Below are positions 46,276 to 58,810 of a stretch of DNA of 64,000 bases, in pieces. The first letter of the stretch is position 1; each line of letters opens with the position of its first letter. The notes beneath the pieces are model-generated. The model was given only the letters and a program-made list of their open reading frames with translations. It was not told the DNA's origin and searched no databases. A program made the position numbers and the translations under genes. The DNA lies in assembly GCA_963920765.1 (NCBI GenBank), contig OY987246.1, forward strand, positions 498,501 through 562,500. Reading direction: 5' to 3'. This DNA is from Ulota crispa. Lineage: Eukaryota > Streptophyta > Bryopsida > Orthotrichales > Orthotrichaceae.

Positions 46276-49200
46276 CTAATTCCTTCCACTACTCTTGCGG
46301 TCATGTAGGACACTTTGGTGGTCCTGAGTCCTCGCTATCCAAAGGAAGTACATTGTTATCTTTGTCTTCACTAATGTCGGACCCTTCATTAATAGGATTG
46401 TCCTGATGCACATATCCTTGTCTAAGAGATGGATCTATACGAGACCACATACCAAAAATATCAATTTTGAGAAGGCAAATCAAACACAAAGTACGTTAGA
46501 TGATCTATTCACTATTACAAAAACATTCAATAATAAAAATTCAAACCAAATTTCTAATAAAACTTTACAACATGAATCCCTCACCGTCTAGTATCTTTGG
46601 GTACTCAATAGCTGCATCATTGATTTTGCTTTTGAATACGATCTGCAATTGACAAGAGCGGAATCAATAGGGGTTACTTGATACTTACTAGAAGAAATCC
46701 TTCCATTGTAAGTGATTCCAAAGTAAGGGACTCAATGTACTTCTTCTGAGTAATCATCCATACTGGAAATTCCACTTCTTCAATCCTTTTTTTGTCGCTG
46801 TAATCCCACATGGCATTGTCCGTATTAGTTCACGCTAACATTGCATTGATATTTTGACAGTATATTTGAGTTCTGACTAAAAATCATTTAATTTAGACAA
46901 GTCCCCTATATCTAAAGTTTCTTTGCTCTTCTATGTTTGTTTCCTTCTCTTGTCTTGCATTGTCTACTACCTGCACTGTGCAGAACTTTCCAATTTGGTT
47001 TCCACTTGACTGTAACCTAAGATGCCGAGTTATGGATTATATAACTCAAATTGCTTTGAGTTGATCTACTAGAACCACACCAAATCGCTTACTTATTCCC
47101 AAAATACTGAGGCTGTTCAAAAGACGTGGTAGAATAGAACAGAAAGGCTCTTTTTGGCCTTTCTGGGTTTGTTTGACATAGATACAAATATGATAAACAT
47201 ATGGTGAACTCTACATATATGTTCTTCATAATCCCTACACCAACCGCAATCATGTACCCTAAACCGATTTCATGTACCTGACATACCCATGCCCCGTGAG
47301 CAACAGAACCCCGGGTTTTTGGATTATATCACAGTATCTACAGCAATACGGCAACCCCAATCTATGTGGACACCCACATGGCAAGTACCAAACAAAATCC
47401 ATTGCTTTCAATTCACTATCCAATTCTTTGTAGGTCCAAGCTTCTAGTTGATCAACTAAAACCACATCCACCTTCTACATGCGCCTTCTCATTTTAAGGT
47501 GATGCCGACAAACCGAGTACATATTCACTAGCGCAATGCTGACTACAATGTTTGAATACTGGAACTAAGTTGCTGGGTATATGTTGCCATACAGTTCGAG
47601 GTTTTTATTTACCACTTTAGATTGAGGAGGCAACACAACCACCACTTCAAGTTGGTCTCCTCCAACAAAAAATCATAAAAACCGCAAACTATAATTCATG
47701 CTCCTCTACTTGGTTCCAGCTAGACACCCCTCAAATCAACATGGTTTTGGTTGACAAACTAAAACCATTTTCTGCATGCCAGAAAGGAACTAGCTATCTA
47801 GTACATTGAATTCTACGGATGCTACACTAACGGTTTATACTAAGTTTTGTCGTATTTTATATAACCTAATTCAGGATGATGTCCCCGTCTCTGGGGTTTA
47901 GGATTTTGCTGACCTTCACATTATCATACTTATTACACACTATTCATATACAACATTTCATACCTAAGAAACACATTTGAAGGCAAACATCAATCCTTTA
48001 TGTGAACAACACTGTAGGAGTCCATGGCATATTGCCTTACTTAAATAAAAAATCCAACTACAAATGTTTGACCTGCAGAGCAACAGTCACAACAAAATGT
48101 GACAGTTCCATTGCGGACTACCTCCAAGTATACTACATTCAATGGATCTCTTACAACCTGCATCATTACTTGTACAAGTATTAGCCCTATGTATAAAACT
48201 CCATGGTTCACTCTTGCTGTTCGTGGAGTTTCTACCCTACAAAAAAATTATGCATCTGGACACAACTGTTATAGTGTATTTGTAATGCTCAAACCTATAG
48301 TGACAGAATCTGCAAACAAAACCTCAATCTACCCTTGTGCCAGCACTTGCAATTTCAAAGTTTTAAATTTTGCCTCCTGCACTGTAACTAACGCCTCTGC
48401 TGCCACTGTGCATTTCTTTACAATGGGGACTACGCTCCTACTTCCTCTCTTGTTCTAAATATTGTAACGGTAGAAATCATTTTGCACAAAACAAACTTGG
48501 CATTACCGACTTCTACTACTACACTCCCCCCTAAAACAACACCTTTGCATCCATATCAAGAATCTGTTACAAGAAATATACATCATGTACACTTCAAATT
48601 ACACACTTATTCCACTATTGAACATCACATACACAAGTCGCGGCCTCCCCCTTCATTCACCAAAAAATTGAAGTAGCTAAACAACAGCCCCTCTCACACT
48701 AAGCTTCGCATCTTTGCATACCTTAGGCGCATCCTCAAGTAACCAATTCCTACAGCTACATTTCTTAACAGTGAGGCACTAAAGTCATTGTCTACTTAGG
48801 TTGACATTATCATCACTAAAAACTAGAACTGCTTTCTCTACTTAACTTGATGAATCTACAACCAAGCGCAACATGACAGTGTCACCATGGAGAACCAAAG
48901 CCAACCACATACAATGAGTTCTGCTCCACAATACGTTCCAACCTCCATAGCACACTTCCCTCTCTAATATGCTAACCATTGTAATAAACCACGCAAAATT
49001 CAACGCAATAGAGAGAGATGAACTGCTTACAAGGAATTGCAACCAAGATGCCTCGTCCAAGGTACATTGAGCACGACCGCAGTGGCTGAGGCAAAGGAAC
49101 GGGTACGGCAGAGCACTACCTTGAAGAAAACCCGCAGTAAGGCCTGAACATCTCCAAAGCCAAACAAAATCACAAAAACCCCACTGTCATTGAATCAGGC

Positions 49201-49470
49201 ATGGAAGAACTGGAGAGTGGCGCACCCTCTCATAAATGCAATGCCTTGACATCTAAGCCCTCCAGCCAGTCTTTTAAGTCTAGCATAAGTTCAGCTTAAA
49301 CATTGATTTAATCTCTAATGCGTACCGTCATGCTATAAAAATTGGTTACTAAAGAGCATGACATGATCAACCTCATTCCCAATCAAACACCAACTTTGCT
49401 GTTACTTGGGTCCATTATGAATTACTTACTTTGGTGAAAACATCAACAACTTTGTACATGGACTGACATC
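46276..49470. other. Probable 5' flank of the DUF7869 element and intergenic DNA
   Basis: Minus-strand frames at 46301-46489 and 47259-47471 read protein-like ('NEGSDISEDKDNNVLPLD', 'VWYLPCGCPHRLG') but are unrecognised and broken. They may be upstream exons of the element. No other gene supported. Confidence 0.4.
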
Positions 49471-50194
49471 TAGGGTCTTGATACTGCCATCCCCTTTTTG
49501 ATAAGATAGAAGGGTCAAATTTGGAGCTGGCTCTAAAATGGAGCACCTCCTCAAATGTACTCTTCTTGTATATCTTATTTTTCATAGCCCTTCAACAATG
49601 TACAGCTCATGTACAGTTGAGGAGGTGCTCCAATTTAGAGCCCTATGGCCTTTCCACTTCATATATTCATAACTACTTCGACAAAGTTCCAAAAAATGTG
49701 AAACAACTTGGGTCAGATGCCGATTCTTCTTGTCTTTCAAGGAAAGTTTATTGAAAATCATTTCAAGGAGTTTCACCTACCCAAAATTCAATTTCAGCCC
49801 TTAGATGCTTCGTTTCTAGGCCTCCTACCTTACTGCCACCCCATCTTTTACATCATCCTTCAATTTGTAGTGATTTCTAGGGACAATTTCTTTTTTAAAA
49901 TTTTATAACTAAATATGTATAAAACCAAGTGAGTTTTTGTTGGGGTTTTTCAAAATGATAAATTGCAACCAATGTTTTTGATAAGAAGAGATAATAGAGT
50001 GTTCTCTTTTCTTTCTTTTTTAATTGATTGCAATTTATCATTTTGAAAAACACCAACAAAAAATGACTTGGTTTGATATATATTTAATTCTAAATTTTCA
50101 AAAAATTGTCCCCAAAAATCACTAAAAATTGAACATTGATATAAAAGAAGGAAGTGGAATTATCAATAAGGTGGGTGGCAATATCAAGACCCTA
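49471..50194. mobile_element. Foldback element interrupted by a family B MITE
   Basis: TAGGGTCTTGATACTGCCA at the left pairs with TGGCAATATCAAGACCCTA at the right. The inner arms (CAAAATGATAAATTGCAACC / GATTGCAATTTATCATTTTG) flank a pyrimidine-rich loop. The left arm is split by the MITE at 49520-49831. Confidence 0.75.
49520..49831. mobile_element. MITE family B, nested copy
   Basis: Interior CTATGGCCTTTCCACTTCA, GAAACAACTTGGGTCAGATG and right end GGCCTCCTACCTT match the family. The left terminus is eroded or replaced by an inverted duplicate of GGAGGTGCTCCA-type sequence. Confidence 0.75.
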
Positions 50195-50299
50195 CATTTA
50201 TCCGTTACTCTTGCATTATTTCTTACTAGATTCCTTTTCCTTTATTGGGATCTTTTTTGGTGACCAGTTGGAAAAAGGAACTCAAAGGCAGTCAGCCCC

Positions 50300-51224
50300 A
50301 CATGCATTGATGTATGATACCCTCTAGAAACTCTTGCAACCCTTTTTGTGAAGCCATTCAAATTCTTTCTTTTATTTCCATTGTAAAAGTATTTTATCAT
50401 AACTATCTTGTTAATTGTATTGCTTTATAGAACCTTCACTAGCATGTGAAATGTCCATCATGTCTGAAAGTAAGACCTCTATTTTTGGTGAATTTTTTAT
50501 TTTGTTTTATAGGCTTCACATTAAAATTAATTGAAAAACATGTGTGATGATTTTCTAACATTTGATTGCACAAATATATAGGAAACAACACTGTTCAAAT
50601 CTTTTGTATTATAAAGATGCTCACTATGTAGGTAAAAATTTCCTCTATGTGGCTATAAAGCCTATAATGTGTTTTCTATTTTATTTTCATACAAAATTGA
50701 AGCTACAGAAATTAAACTCATGTTATGGTAGGCTAAGACTTGAACAAATATAGTCAAATAAAGTATCATTAGAAAGCTATAGTAATATAGAAGCCTACTA
50801 TAGCATGAGTTTGATTTCCTTAGCCTTAAATTTCTATGAAAGAAAATTTAAAAACACATTATAGTCTTTATAGCCATATAGAGGAAAATTTTACCTACAT
50901 AGTAAGCATCTTTATAATACAAAAGATGTGAACAATGTCGTATCCTTTATATTTGTGCAATCAAATGTTAGAAAATCATCACACATGTTTTTCAATTAAT
51001 TTTAATGTGAAGCCTATAAAACAAAATAAAAAATTCACCAAAATTAGAGGTCTTACTTTCAGACATGATGGACATTTCACATGCTAATGAAGGTTCTATA
51101 AAGCAATACATTTAACAAGATAATTATGATAAAATACTTTTACAATGGAAATAAAAGAAAAAATTTGAATAGCTTCATAAAAGGGGTTACAAGAGTTTCT
51201 AGAGGGTACTGTACAATGCACATG
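50300..51224. mobile_element. Large foldback, arms about 430 bp
   Basis: Left arm 50300-50733 and right arm 50790-51224 are inverted copies (CCCTCTAGAAACTCTTG / CAAGAGTTTCTAGAGGG; CATGTGTGATGATTTTCTAA / TTAGAAAATCATCACACATG) with scattered mismatches. The loop is about 56 bp. No coding capacity. Confidence 0.88.
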
Positions 51225-53421
51225 AATTTCTCCTTACAAATTAGTAAAACAAAAAGGAAAGGGAGATTACTATAATGGGGAATTGTGATTTTCATTGAAT
51301 GAATTTTAAATAGTTTAGATGCTAACTTCTCAATCACACACATTCACGTCTTTACCACAAACTCAATGATAGGAAGATATGGATTCCGGGCTTATTTTTG
51401 GAGTATGATTGAGCTTCTTCGTGGAGTTGTATTTGAACTAGACTCCTTCACCTTGGCTAAAGGATTAGTGAGCCCAATATGGCTAAAGGAGTTGCTTGCA
51501 GGTGTCAAAATATACTAAAACAAATTTTTCTCTAAAATAATGGTTTGCCACTCAAGTCCAACTGCAATTTGTAGTTCATGAATATTTACCAATTGACCTG
51601 TTCAGTCTTGAAGTGCGTCCCTTACTTCATATTTTGCTTGGAATATGGAAAATATTCTCTTTTTCAACAATTAGGAGAAGAATGTCAATGAACAAATGAA
51701 AAGAGTGGCTTAGACAGCTGATGGTACGACTCCTCTCATGTCTTGTATTTTACAAGAAATATGTTTGGTGTCATGCCACTTCCTTTTCCTTGATTATTTA
51801 GGACAGGGTTTTATAGCTCTAAATTCTGGAAGTATTGGAATCTAGCTACTTCAAGTAACCATATCTTTTGGAGTTTCTTTCCATTTCTAGATTTCTTTTT
51901 ATCCATCAAGTATAGCAAGAGAGAATCTCATGAGATAAGCCATTAGGTAAAAAAAAAATCTAGGAAATATTACATGAAAGTCCAAAAACCAAATTTCAAA
52001 TTGTTGACAACATTGGAGAACTTGAGATTCTCAACGGGGGTGACTTTGCAGATTCACTTGGAATTGAAATCAAATAGGTTTGAAACATTTCATTTATACT
52101 TGGGACCCAAGAATGATTGGTTTGGACTTTGTGATTACTTGTACAACTTTCTAGAAACACAAGGAATGTGTTCAAGGTTTCATGCTAGAAGTATGCTGAA
52201 GTCTCTTAGCAAGACGCCTAGGGGTTAATGGGAGGGAAAAAATTTTAGAATTTATTATTGCAAAATGAACTCAGTTTTATCCGTGTTAGTATTGTTTTGT
52301 ATTACGGGGAGGATAAATAGAACAACACGTTATACTAGCATTAACCCATAAAGGCTATTGTCCTATGAGTGAACACAACTTGTTTCTGGTATGTAAGAAA
52401 GCTAGCCTGACAACAATCCATGTAAGGGATCAATCCCCTTTTTCAGGGTCCTTTGTGCATGGGAATATTTCTATATCATTTTGTAGACAAAGAGAAATAC
52501 ATGCGGAATATAAAACAAGTTGTTTCACATATTACAAAGCACTTATGAGTTATTTATGAATTTTCAAAGGGCATCTGTTATAGGGCTCTTTTTATGACCC
52601 TTACACCTTCTAGAATCCATTCACTTAGAATTTCTGAAGACATTTGGAGAATCAATGAGGAGGACTAGTTGGGTGAGAGTACAATACATGTGTATCACTT
52701 TTGGCACAAATTTTACTACATTTAGTGAATAAGTACACATCAAAAACACAAAAATATTGGATAACTTCTATTAAAACCAATATTTTGGAAATTGAAATTT
52801 TAGTCATTCTAAAAATAGATGCAATCATTTATAATCTTAAATGCAATTAAAGAACACATGAATTTTCACAAAAATATCTCTCATCAGAAAACCAGCAAAA
52901 AATCAGCACTATTTCTATATATATTTGAAAATTCTATAATGTATTTAGAAATTGAATGCAAATTTGGAGAGAACAGCCTTACATGTCTTTTATTAAGTAA
53001 AGGTGGAAGAATATGTTTTCTCCAAGTCCAACTTTTTTGTACTTTTCCATACCTTTCTACTATTGTGACATTTTAGTAATGATCCACAAATGTACAAATT
53101 TAACAATTTCAGTAATTATGTTCTTTTAACAAATGTACTTATAATCTTATGTATTAAACGCATATACTTAATAGGTAAACATAATATATATCAAAAAACC
53201 CATTACACTTTTAGCAATTTCAAGTACAAAAACATGTTTATCTCCATTTTTGGATTCTGATGCCCAAAGTGGTATACCTCTAGTGTACTCTCACCTGGCT
53301 CTTACACCTTTTTTCCCATGCATTCAATGACTTTCACTATGTGACTTTAGTACCAACTCATGCTTGTTTTTCTAAAGTCTACATGAGCAATTCATATTGC
53401 CTAAATGAAATTCAAGCAATT
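51225..53421. other. Gene-free DNA with two lone TTAA-element ends
   Basis: GCCTAGGGGTTAA ends at 52228 and TTAACCCATAAAGGC begins at 52341; both look like single termini of the TTAA families without partners. Remaining sequence unassigned. Confidence 0.45.
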
Positions 53422-54291
53422 TACAATACTAGGTAGTATAGATCAGTAGTGCATGTTTAGGCATTTCCAACAAGTTTGCATAATTAAAAATATAAATTGT
53501 ACTATAGTCTCATATTGTTGGTATATAATTCTCATGCAATTCCAATCAACCGTACCAAATTTTGATTACTAAAAGCGAATATACTAGTTTTTGCCAAATG
53601 TTTTGTGTAAAAATCATGGTTTTACAAGAAATTTGATTAGAAAACATTGCTAATGAATATTAGAGATTTAATTGCATGGATGTGTTGGAGACCTCCATGT
53701 GCACATCTTTCCTTCTAACATGCATCTTTAGAAAGTTCATAATTCCTTCAATGGAGACTTAAATGTTAGTGTAATCATGACCAACTTTAGTAAAATAAAT
53801 ATCTCCATTTTTTTAATAACTTTTGGCAAATAAAACATTTTGTCATGCTCAAAGGTACAAACTCAATCATGATGTATGAGTCAAATAACTGAATCTAATT
53901 ACCATAAAGACAAATCTATTTTACTAAAGTTGGCATGATTACACCAACATTCAAGTCTCCATTGAAGGAATTATGAACTTTCTAAAGATGCATGTTAGAA
54001 AGAAAGATGTGCACATGGAGGTCTTCGACACATCCGTGCAATCAAATCTCAAAAATTCATCAGCAATATTTTTTAACCAAATTTCTCGTAAAACCATGAT
54101 TTTCACACAAAACATTTTGCAAAAACTAGTATATTTGCTTTTAGTAATCAAAATTTGGTAAGGTTGATTGGAATTGCATGAGAATTATAGACCACCAATA
54201 TGAGACTATAGTACCATTTATATTTTTAATTATGCGAACTTGTTGGAAATGCCTAAACATGCACTACTGATCTATACTACCTAGTATTGTA
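53422..54291. mobile_element. Large foldback, arms about 370 bp
   Basis: TACAATACTAGGTAGTATAG at 53422 pairs with CTATACTACCTAGTATTGTA ending at 54291. The arms continue to about 53802 and from about 53917 (CTTTAGAAAGTTCATAATTC / GAATTATGAACTTTCTAAAG). No coding capacity. Confidence 0.88.
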
Positions 54292-54782
54292 CCTTACCTA
54301 AGTGTACACTTCTATGTGTGATTTTGTAAAAAATTAGATAAAACATGAACTCACAAGAAGGTTCTCATGGAAGTTGGCTACATTGTTTTCAACATTTAAA
54401 TGCTACCCACTTTCAAAAATCACAAGAGGCTAATGCCCTAATTTCGCTTACAACTTCTAATGTAGTGACTACATTATTATTATTAATTTGGGAATTCTGT
54501 AACATTATGGGTTGAAAGTGACTGACTTAAACCAACCATTAGGGTATAATTTGGGAAATGGCTTTCCGTATCATTCTATTGAATATGGTGTTAGTTATTT
54601 ATAGGAACCGTTTATTTCACAATATTACACTCACTCCCTTTGTTTGGTGAGTGACCTTTCGTGATTCAAAATTATACTAATAGTCTACTCATTTGTTATA
54701 TTTCCAAACAATATGTTTTTGATAGGTAAAGTTACATGATTTCTTTTTTTAATATATCTTCTTCTAATGCATTAAGAAGAAA

Positions 54783-54990
54783 TTGAGCCCTCCAAAGGGC
54801 TGTGAATTTGGTTGTTCCCAATGATGGGAACCAATCAAAAAAATTTTAACAAAAAAAAAAATCATATCATCTAACGTGGTTGGACTTCAACTAGGCTGGC
54901 TTGCCCATGTGAAAGTGTTCCCCAAAGTTCCCATGATTTTGGGAAAGGGGCCCCTTCTTGGGCCCAAATCCCTTGTAATGCTTGTTGATT
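54783..54990. repeat. Repeat Z, copy 1
   Basis: TTGAGCCCTCCAAAGGG, GGCTTGCCCATGTG, AAGTTCCCATG and GGGAAAGGGGCCC recur in order at 60983-61215. Confidence 0.7.
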
Positions 54991-55049
54991 ATAAAGCATC
55001 AAGATTTTAACTAAATCTACCATTGGAGATGAAATATTATAATGATTGA

Positions 55050-55758
55050 GTTGTAGGCAAGAAATTTCTAGTTTTTGTGCTTCTGTGGTTTTAGATCACT
55101 GTTTCATATAAGCTTTGCTTCAAAAGAGCCTTACACTCATAAAAAGCTAGGTTTTCCATCTTTCTAATGAGATTGACTTCACACAAAATAGATGAAAATT
55201 GCAATCACAATGTGTAGCTAAGTGGACAAAAAGGGTCATAAATCCCACTTTCTTTGTTGCCCAAAAACAATTTTGCAAGAAACTTGATAAATGTTGTGGA
55301 AAACCCAATCAGTGAAAACAATAAATGATTAACTTTAAATGTAGGACAATTTTTTTAAAAGACGAAATGATAGAACCATTTCAATAGATCTTCATACACT
55401 ACAATTATACGACTATTGTATAGAGAAACAATACAAGCATATTTATGGAGCAATTGGAAAAACTTTAAGATTGTACAATTGAAATTTGGCATTTTTCTTG
55501 GATGTTTATGTATTGTGTTGTTGCTTTGATCCATCTTTGACCAAATATGGATGCATATTTTGAGGCCATACCGTATAAACACCGTAATTTATCAACTCAC
55601 ACACCCAATTCCATTGATTTTTTTTGGTTGGATGCAAAATTCTTGTGATCACAAGCAATATTCAAGATTAATTTTTAAATTATTTAGCAAATTTACTCTA
55701 TAGGCCAAAAGCCACTCTCTTAAATCTAAATTTGGTTCGATGGTCTTTAATGGGTTAA
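55050..55758. repeat. Repeat X, copy 2, ending at TTAA
   Basis: Homologous to 17797-18720 but lacking the hairpin insertion, so it preserves the empty site near 55590. Ends GGTCTTTAATGGGTTAA. Confidence 0.72.
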
Positions 55759-56211
55759 ACAATCTTTTGTTTCAAACGTTTTTGTGCTAACAAAGAGTAG
55801 TTATATTTTATTCACAATCTGGAGTAACAACATAATGATTCTTTAGTAGTATATAATCACTTTATAAAATTGAATTGCATTACTATTTACAAAAATACAT
55901 TTTTATTCAAGGCTACTATATAAGTAATATAACTCTCGTGTTTCTAGTACAAACAATGAAATTTCTTGGACACCAATTACAAAAGTCAGCAAAATCAAAC
56001 CCTAGAGGTCTCTTTCTACAAATCTATGATAGAACCATAAGCGATATAACCTACATAGCAGCGTAGCAATGGTTCCAACATTCCTACAAACCTTCTTTTT
56101 ATGGGGTTTGCTACTGAAGGGTTTTCAAAGAAGCCAAAAACTTTAAAACTCTTTAAAACTCATGAGGTGAATTCCATTTTGAGAGAAATAAGTGAGTTTT
56201 TTCACCAACTT

Positions 56212-56679
56212 GCTATAGTGCGTGCCACCATAAACCAACAAAGATGCAACAATCATATTAACTATTTATAGCAACCCTAAAAAGATCATATCGCTTCGTA
56301 ATTACAAGCAATGAGATGTTAGGAAAAATGTTACGAAGAGAAATTGGAATTATTGTTTGCCAAAAAAGAGTTATCATCATTCAAAAATGGTAACTATTGG
56401 ACATTTTACACTAGGAGGGCAAAGAATTGGCCACCCTAGCACTCATTGCCTCAATATTAATAATTGATTTGCATGAAATTGACAAGTTGACTAACTAAAT
56501 TGATAAAAATCCAAAGTGAATCATGCTACTTAGTCAATGCATTTGTGTCCATCGTGACAAGTCCATGAGGTGTCATCTTAGTAGTAGAGCAGATCACAGC
56601 TAAAAGCAAATAAAACAAACTACACAAGAATTTGGCCACTTTCCATAGTTTGTTGGTTTATGGTGGCACGCACTATAGC
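56212..56679. repeat. 31-bp perfect inverted repeat, 406 bp apart
   Basis: GCTATAGTGCGTGCCACC... (56212-56242) is exactly inverted at 56649-56679. Weaker matches extend outward on both sides. Possibly the termini of an unclassified MITE. Confidence 0.8.
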
Positions 56680-57244
56680 TTTTTCAACTTTAGTTGAGAG
56701 CTCTGTTATTGCTGTATTTGCAACATGCTCTCATATAAAAGCTTAGCCAAAATTGCTTCAAAAGCCTAGATCTAACCACTAGTGCATGTTGAAATCAAAA
56801 TTTTGATTTGAGAGTTCCACAAGTTTGAAGAAGAAAGTAGAAGATACTAAGCAAGTGCAAACTGTAAGCCTTAAATCGATCACAAGGTAGGATACCCCAA
56901 AAGTTGGTCCCTAGTAAATCTACATGATCAAAATATACCCATTGGAGAATATTCAATTATTAGTAGAAAATTGAGAGTAGAAATCGATATAATTTTAACT
57001 AAAAACAATGCATTTTTTCAATTGATTTGGTCACATTAGATACAATAGTTTTCAACAACACTCTCTTATTTTAAGTAGATTTTTTGTTGTGTATATATTG
57101 TTTATATGTTAATAATGGGTTCTTCACTTTTGTATAATAAGTACATGTTGTTTCTGAATTAATATTTTTTGATTGTATGTTGCAAATATGTAAAAGGTTT
57201 TACTCTTTGTTCACAAGAATGTCAAATTTCTAGAGTGTGGGATG

Positions 57245-57835
57245 TTGCACTCAAGGGTGGGAGACTGCCAATGCTAATTACCCAACAAAAATTTCCCACA
57301 ACCACAATTAACTTAATTATCTAATCTATGTGATTTGACATTCCTCTTAAAAACAAAAAATACAAATGAATTTCTAATTTAAGAGGGCAATGTGAATAAA
57401 TTGATAAGTTTGCAATTTTTCAATCTTGCTAGAAAGAGTCAAATCTCTATTAGTATGAATTAATGCACTTGTGGATGGGTTACACCACCGAGGCCTATTG
57501 CCCAATAGGAATTCCCGGCAACCACAACTAACTTAATCAACTCATTTGTGAGATTTGACAACTTTCTCAAAATACATATGTATATGTATATAAATGAATT
57601 TTTTTATTTAAGAGGGCAAAGTGAATAAGTTGATAGTTTTGCAATTTCTCACTTTTTCTAGAAAGAGTCAAACTATTAGTATGAATTGATGCACTCGTGG
57701 ATGGGTTACACCACCGAGGCCCATTACCCAACAAGAATTCCCCACAACCACAAATGACTTAATCAACTCATCTACAAGATTTGACATCCTTCTGAAAAGA
57801 GAAGACAGAAAATACAAAATGAGCTACACATGCAA
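57245..57835. repeat. Tandem array, about 222-226 bp units, 2.6 copies
   Basis: Blocks ACCCAACAAxAATTxCCCAC, AAGAGGGCAAxGTGAATAA and GAAAGAGTCAAA recur with about 221 and 226 bp spacing (for example 57277, 57498, 57724). The first unit is the most diverged. Confidence 0.85.
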
Positions 57836-58566
57836 AAATTAGGGTTTGAGAGGAAAAATGATGTAAAATGCAAGGATTTAAATTTGAACTCACCTCATTC
57901 AATCGGGACCACAATGTAAGAACAACAATAGAAGAACCACAATACAAGGAGCTATTAAAGACAAAACCTTAGCAGTACTGACAACACTAATCAAACACCA
58001 TAAACAAATAACGTACACCATAAATAAAAAACTTACCACCTCCAATTCCTACCAAGACTTCCAAATTGTATCATAAACCAATCATACCCCTCAAGTTGCC
58101 GCCAAACCTATACAAATGTCAATATTTTGCCTTGCACAAATTTAGAATACATGCCTTTTGAAAATAGATGAAGCTCTCGCGAAATTGCAAGCACACCACC
58201 AACAATATTATTGAGAACAATACAAATTCTATCATTTAAAAAGAACATTGCAATGCAAGACACCAATGCTTAAAGGTTTTATTGTGCCCAAAGCTTTTAT
58301 TGCGTTCAACTGAGTGTTTAAATTTTGACAAAAATAGTTAGCTCTGACAAGTTTCAGCCACTAATTTTCTTCCCTCGAAATATCTTCCATATGCACTAGA
58401 AAACGAAGTATTCTCTGTCAGGATTTAAAGGCTGGTCCAACGGCTTCATACACCATAAGCCAAGTAAGCTTAGTTCAAATGCGCTTGAATTAAAACACGA
58501 GCAAACCCCATGAAAAGCGCTGAGAGAGCCGTGCAGAAAAGTGGTAACGGCGGCGGGAGATCATAC

Positions 58567-58810
58567 CTTGTTGGAAGCGAGTTGACCAACCACGCACCAA
58601 GCAGGTCCAATGCGCTTTAACGAAGACACGAGGAACCCCGAGAAGAGCTCAGCCACGCACACAGGAGTTGTTAAACGACACCGATGTCACCCAAGTGAGG
58701 CGGAGGAGCAGCTGGAAGTTGAAAATGTGAGAAAGAAGGCAAAGGGCACGAGCAATGGGCAAAGCAGCCAACACCAATGCTGTGGCAGCCGGGGCGATTA
58801 GGGTTCTTGG
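58567..58810 (-). other. Probable first exon (5' UTR) of a minus-strand gene
   Basis: A CpG-rich block on the minus strand starts near CCAAGAACCCTAATCG and ends CCAACAAG before a GTATGA donor (58566-58561). There is no ATG in the likely leader, so it would be non-coding. Downstream exons were not recognised in the repeats to its left, so the gene may be broken or may have a long intron. Confidence 0.4.

Larger units (their letters stand above)
42695..47766. repeat. Dispersed palindrome TTTTAGTTGATCAACTAAAA
   Basis: The palindrome or close variants occur at 42695-42714, 44801-44821, 44901-44922, 45093-45113, 45287-45309, 47059-47076, 47443-47465 and 47743-47766. The 44901 copy is a perfect 20-mer followed by CC; several others are also followed by ACC. 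I noticed no copies elsewhere in the window. Three lie in tandem repeat units, the others are independent. Confidence 0.8.

Noticed and set aside
45728-46406. Plus-strand frames over the DUF7869 element
   Set aside because: Antisense to clear DUF7869-type protein text on the minus strand.
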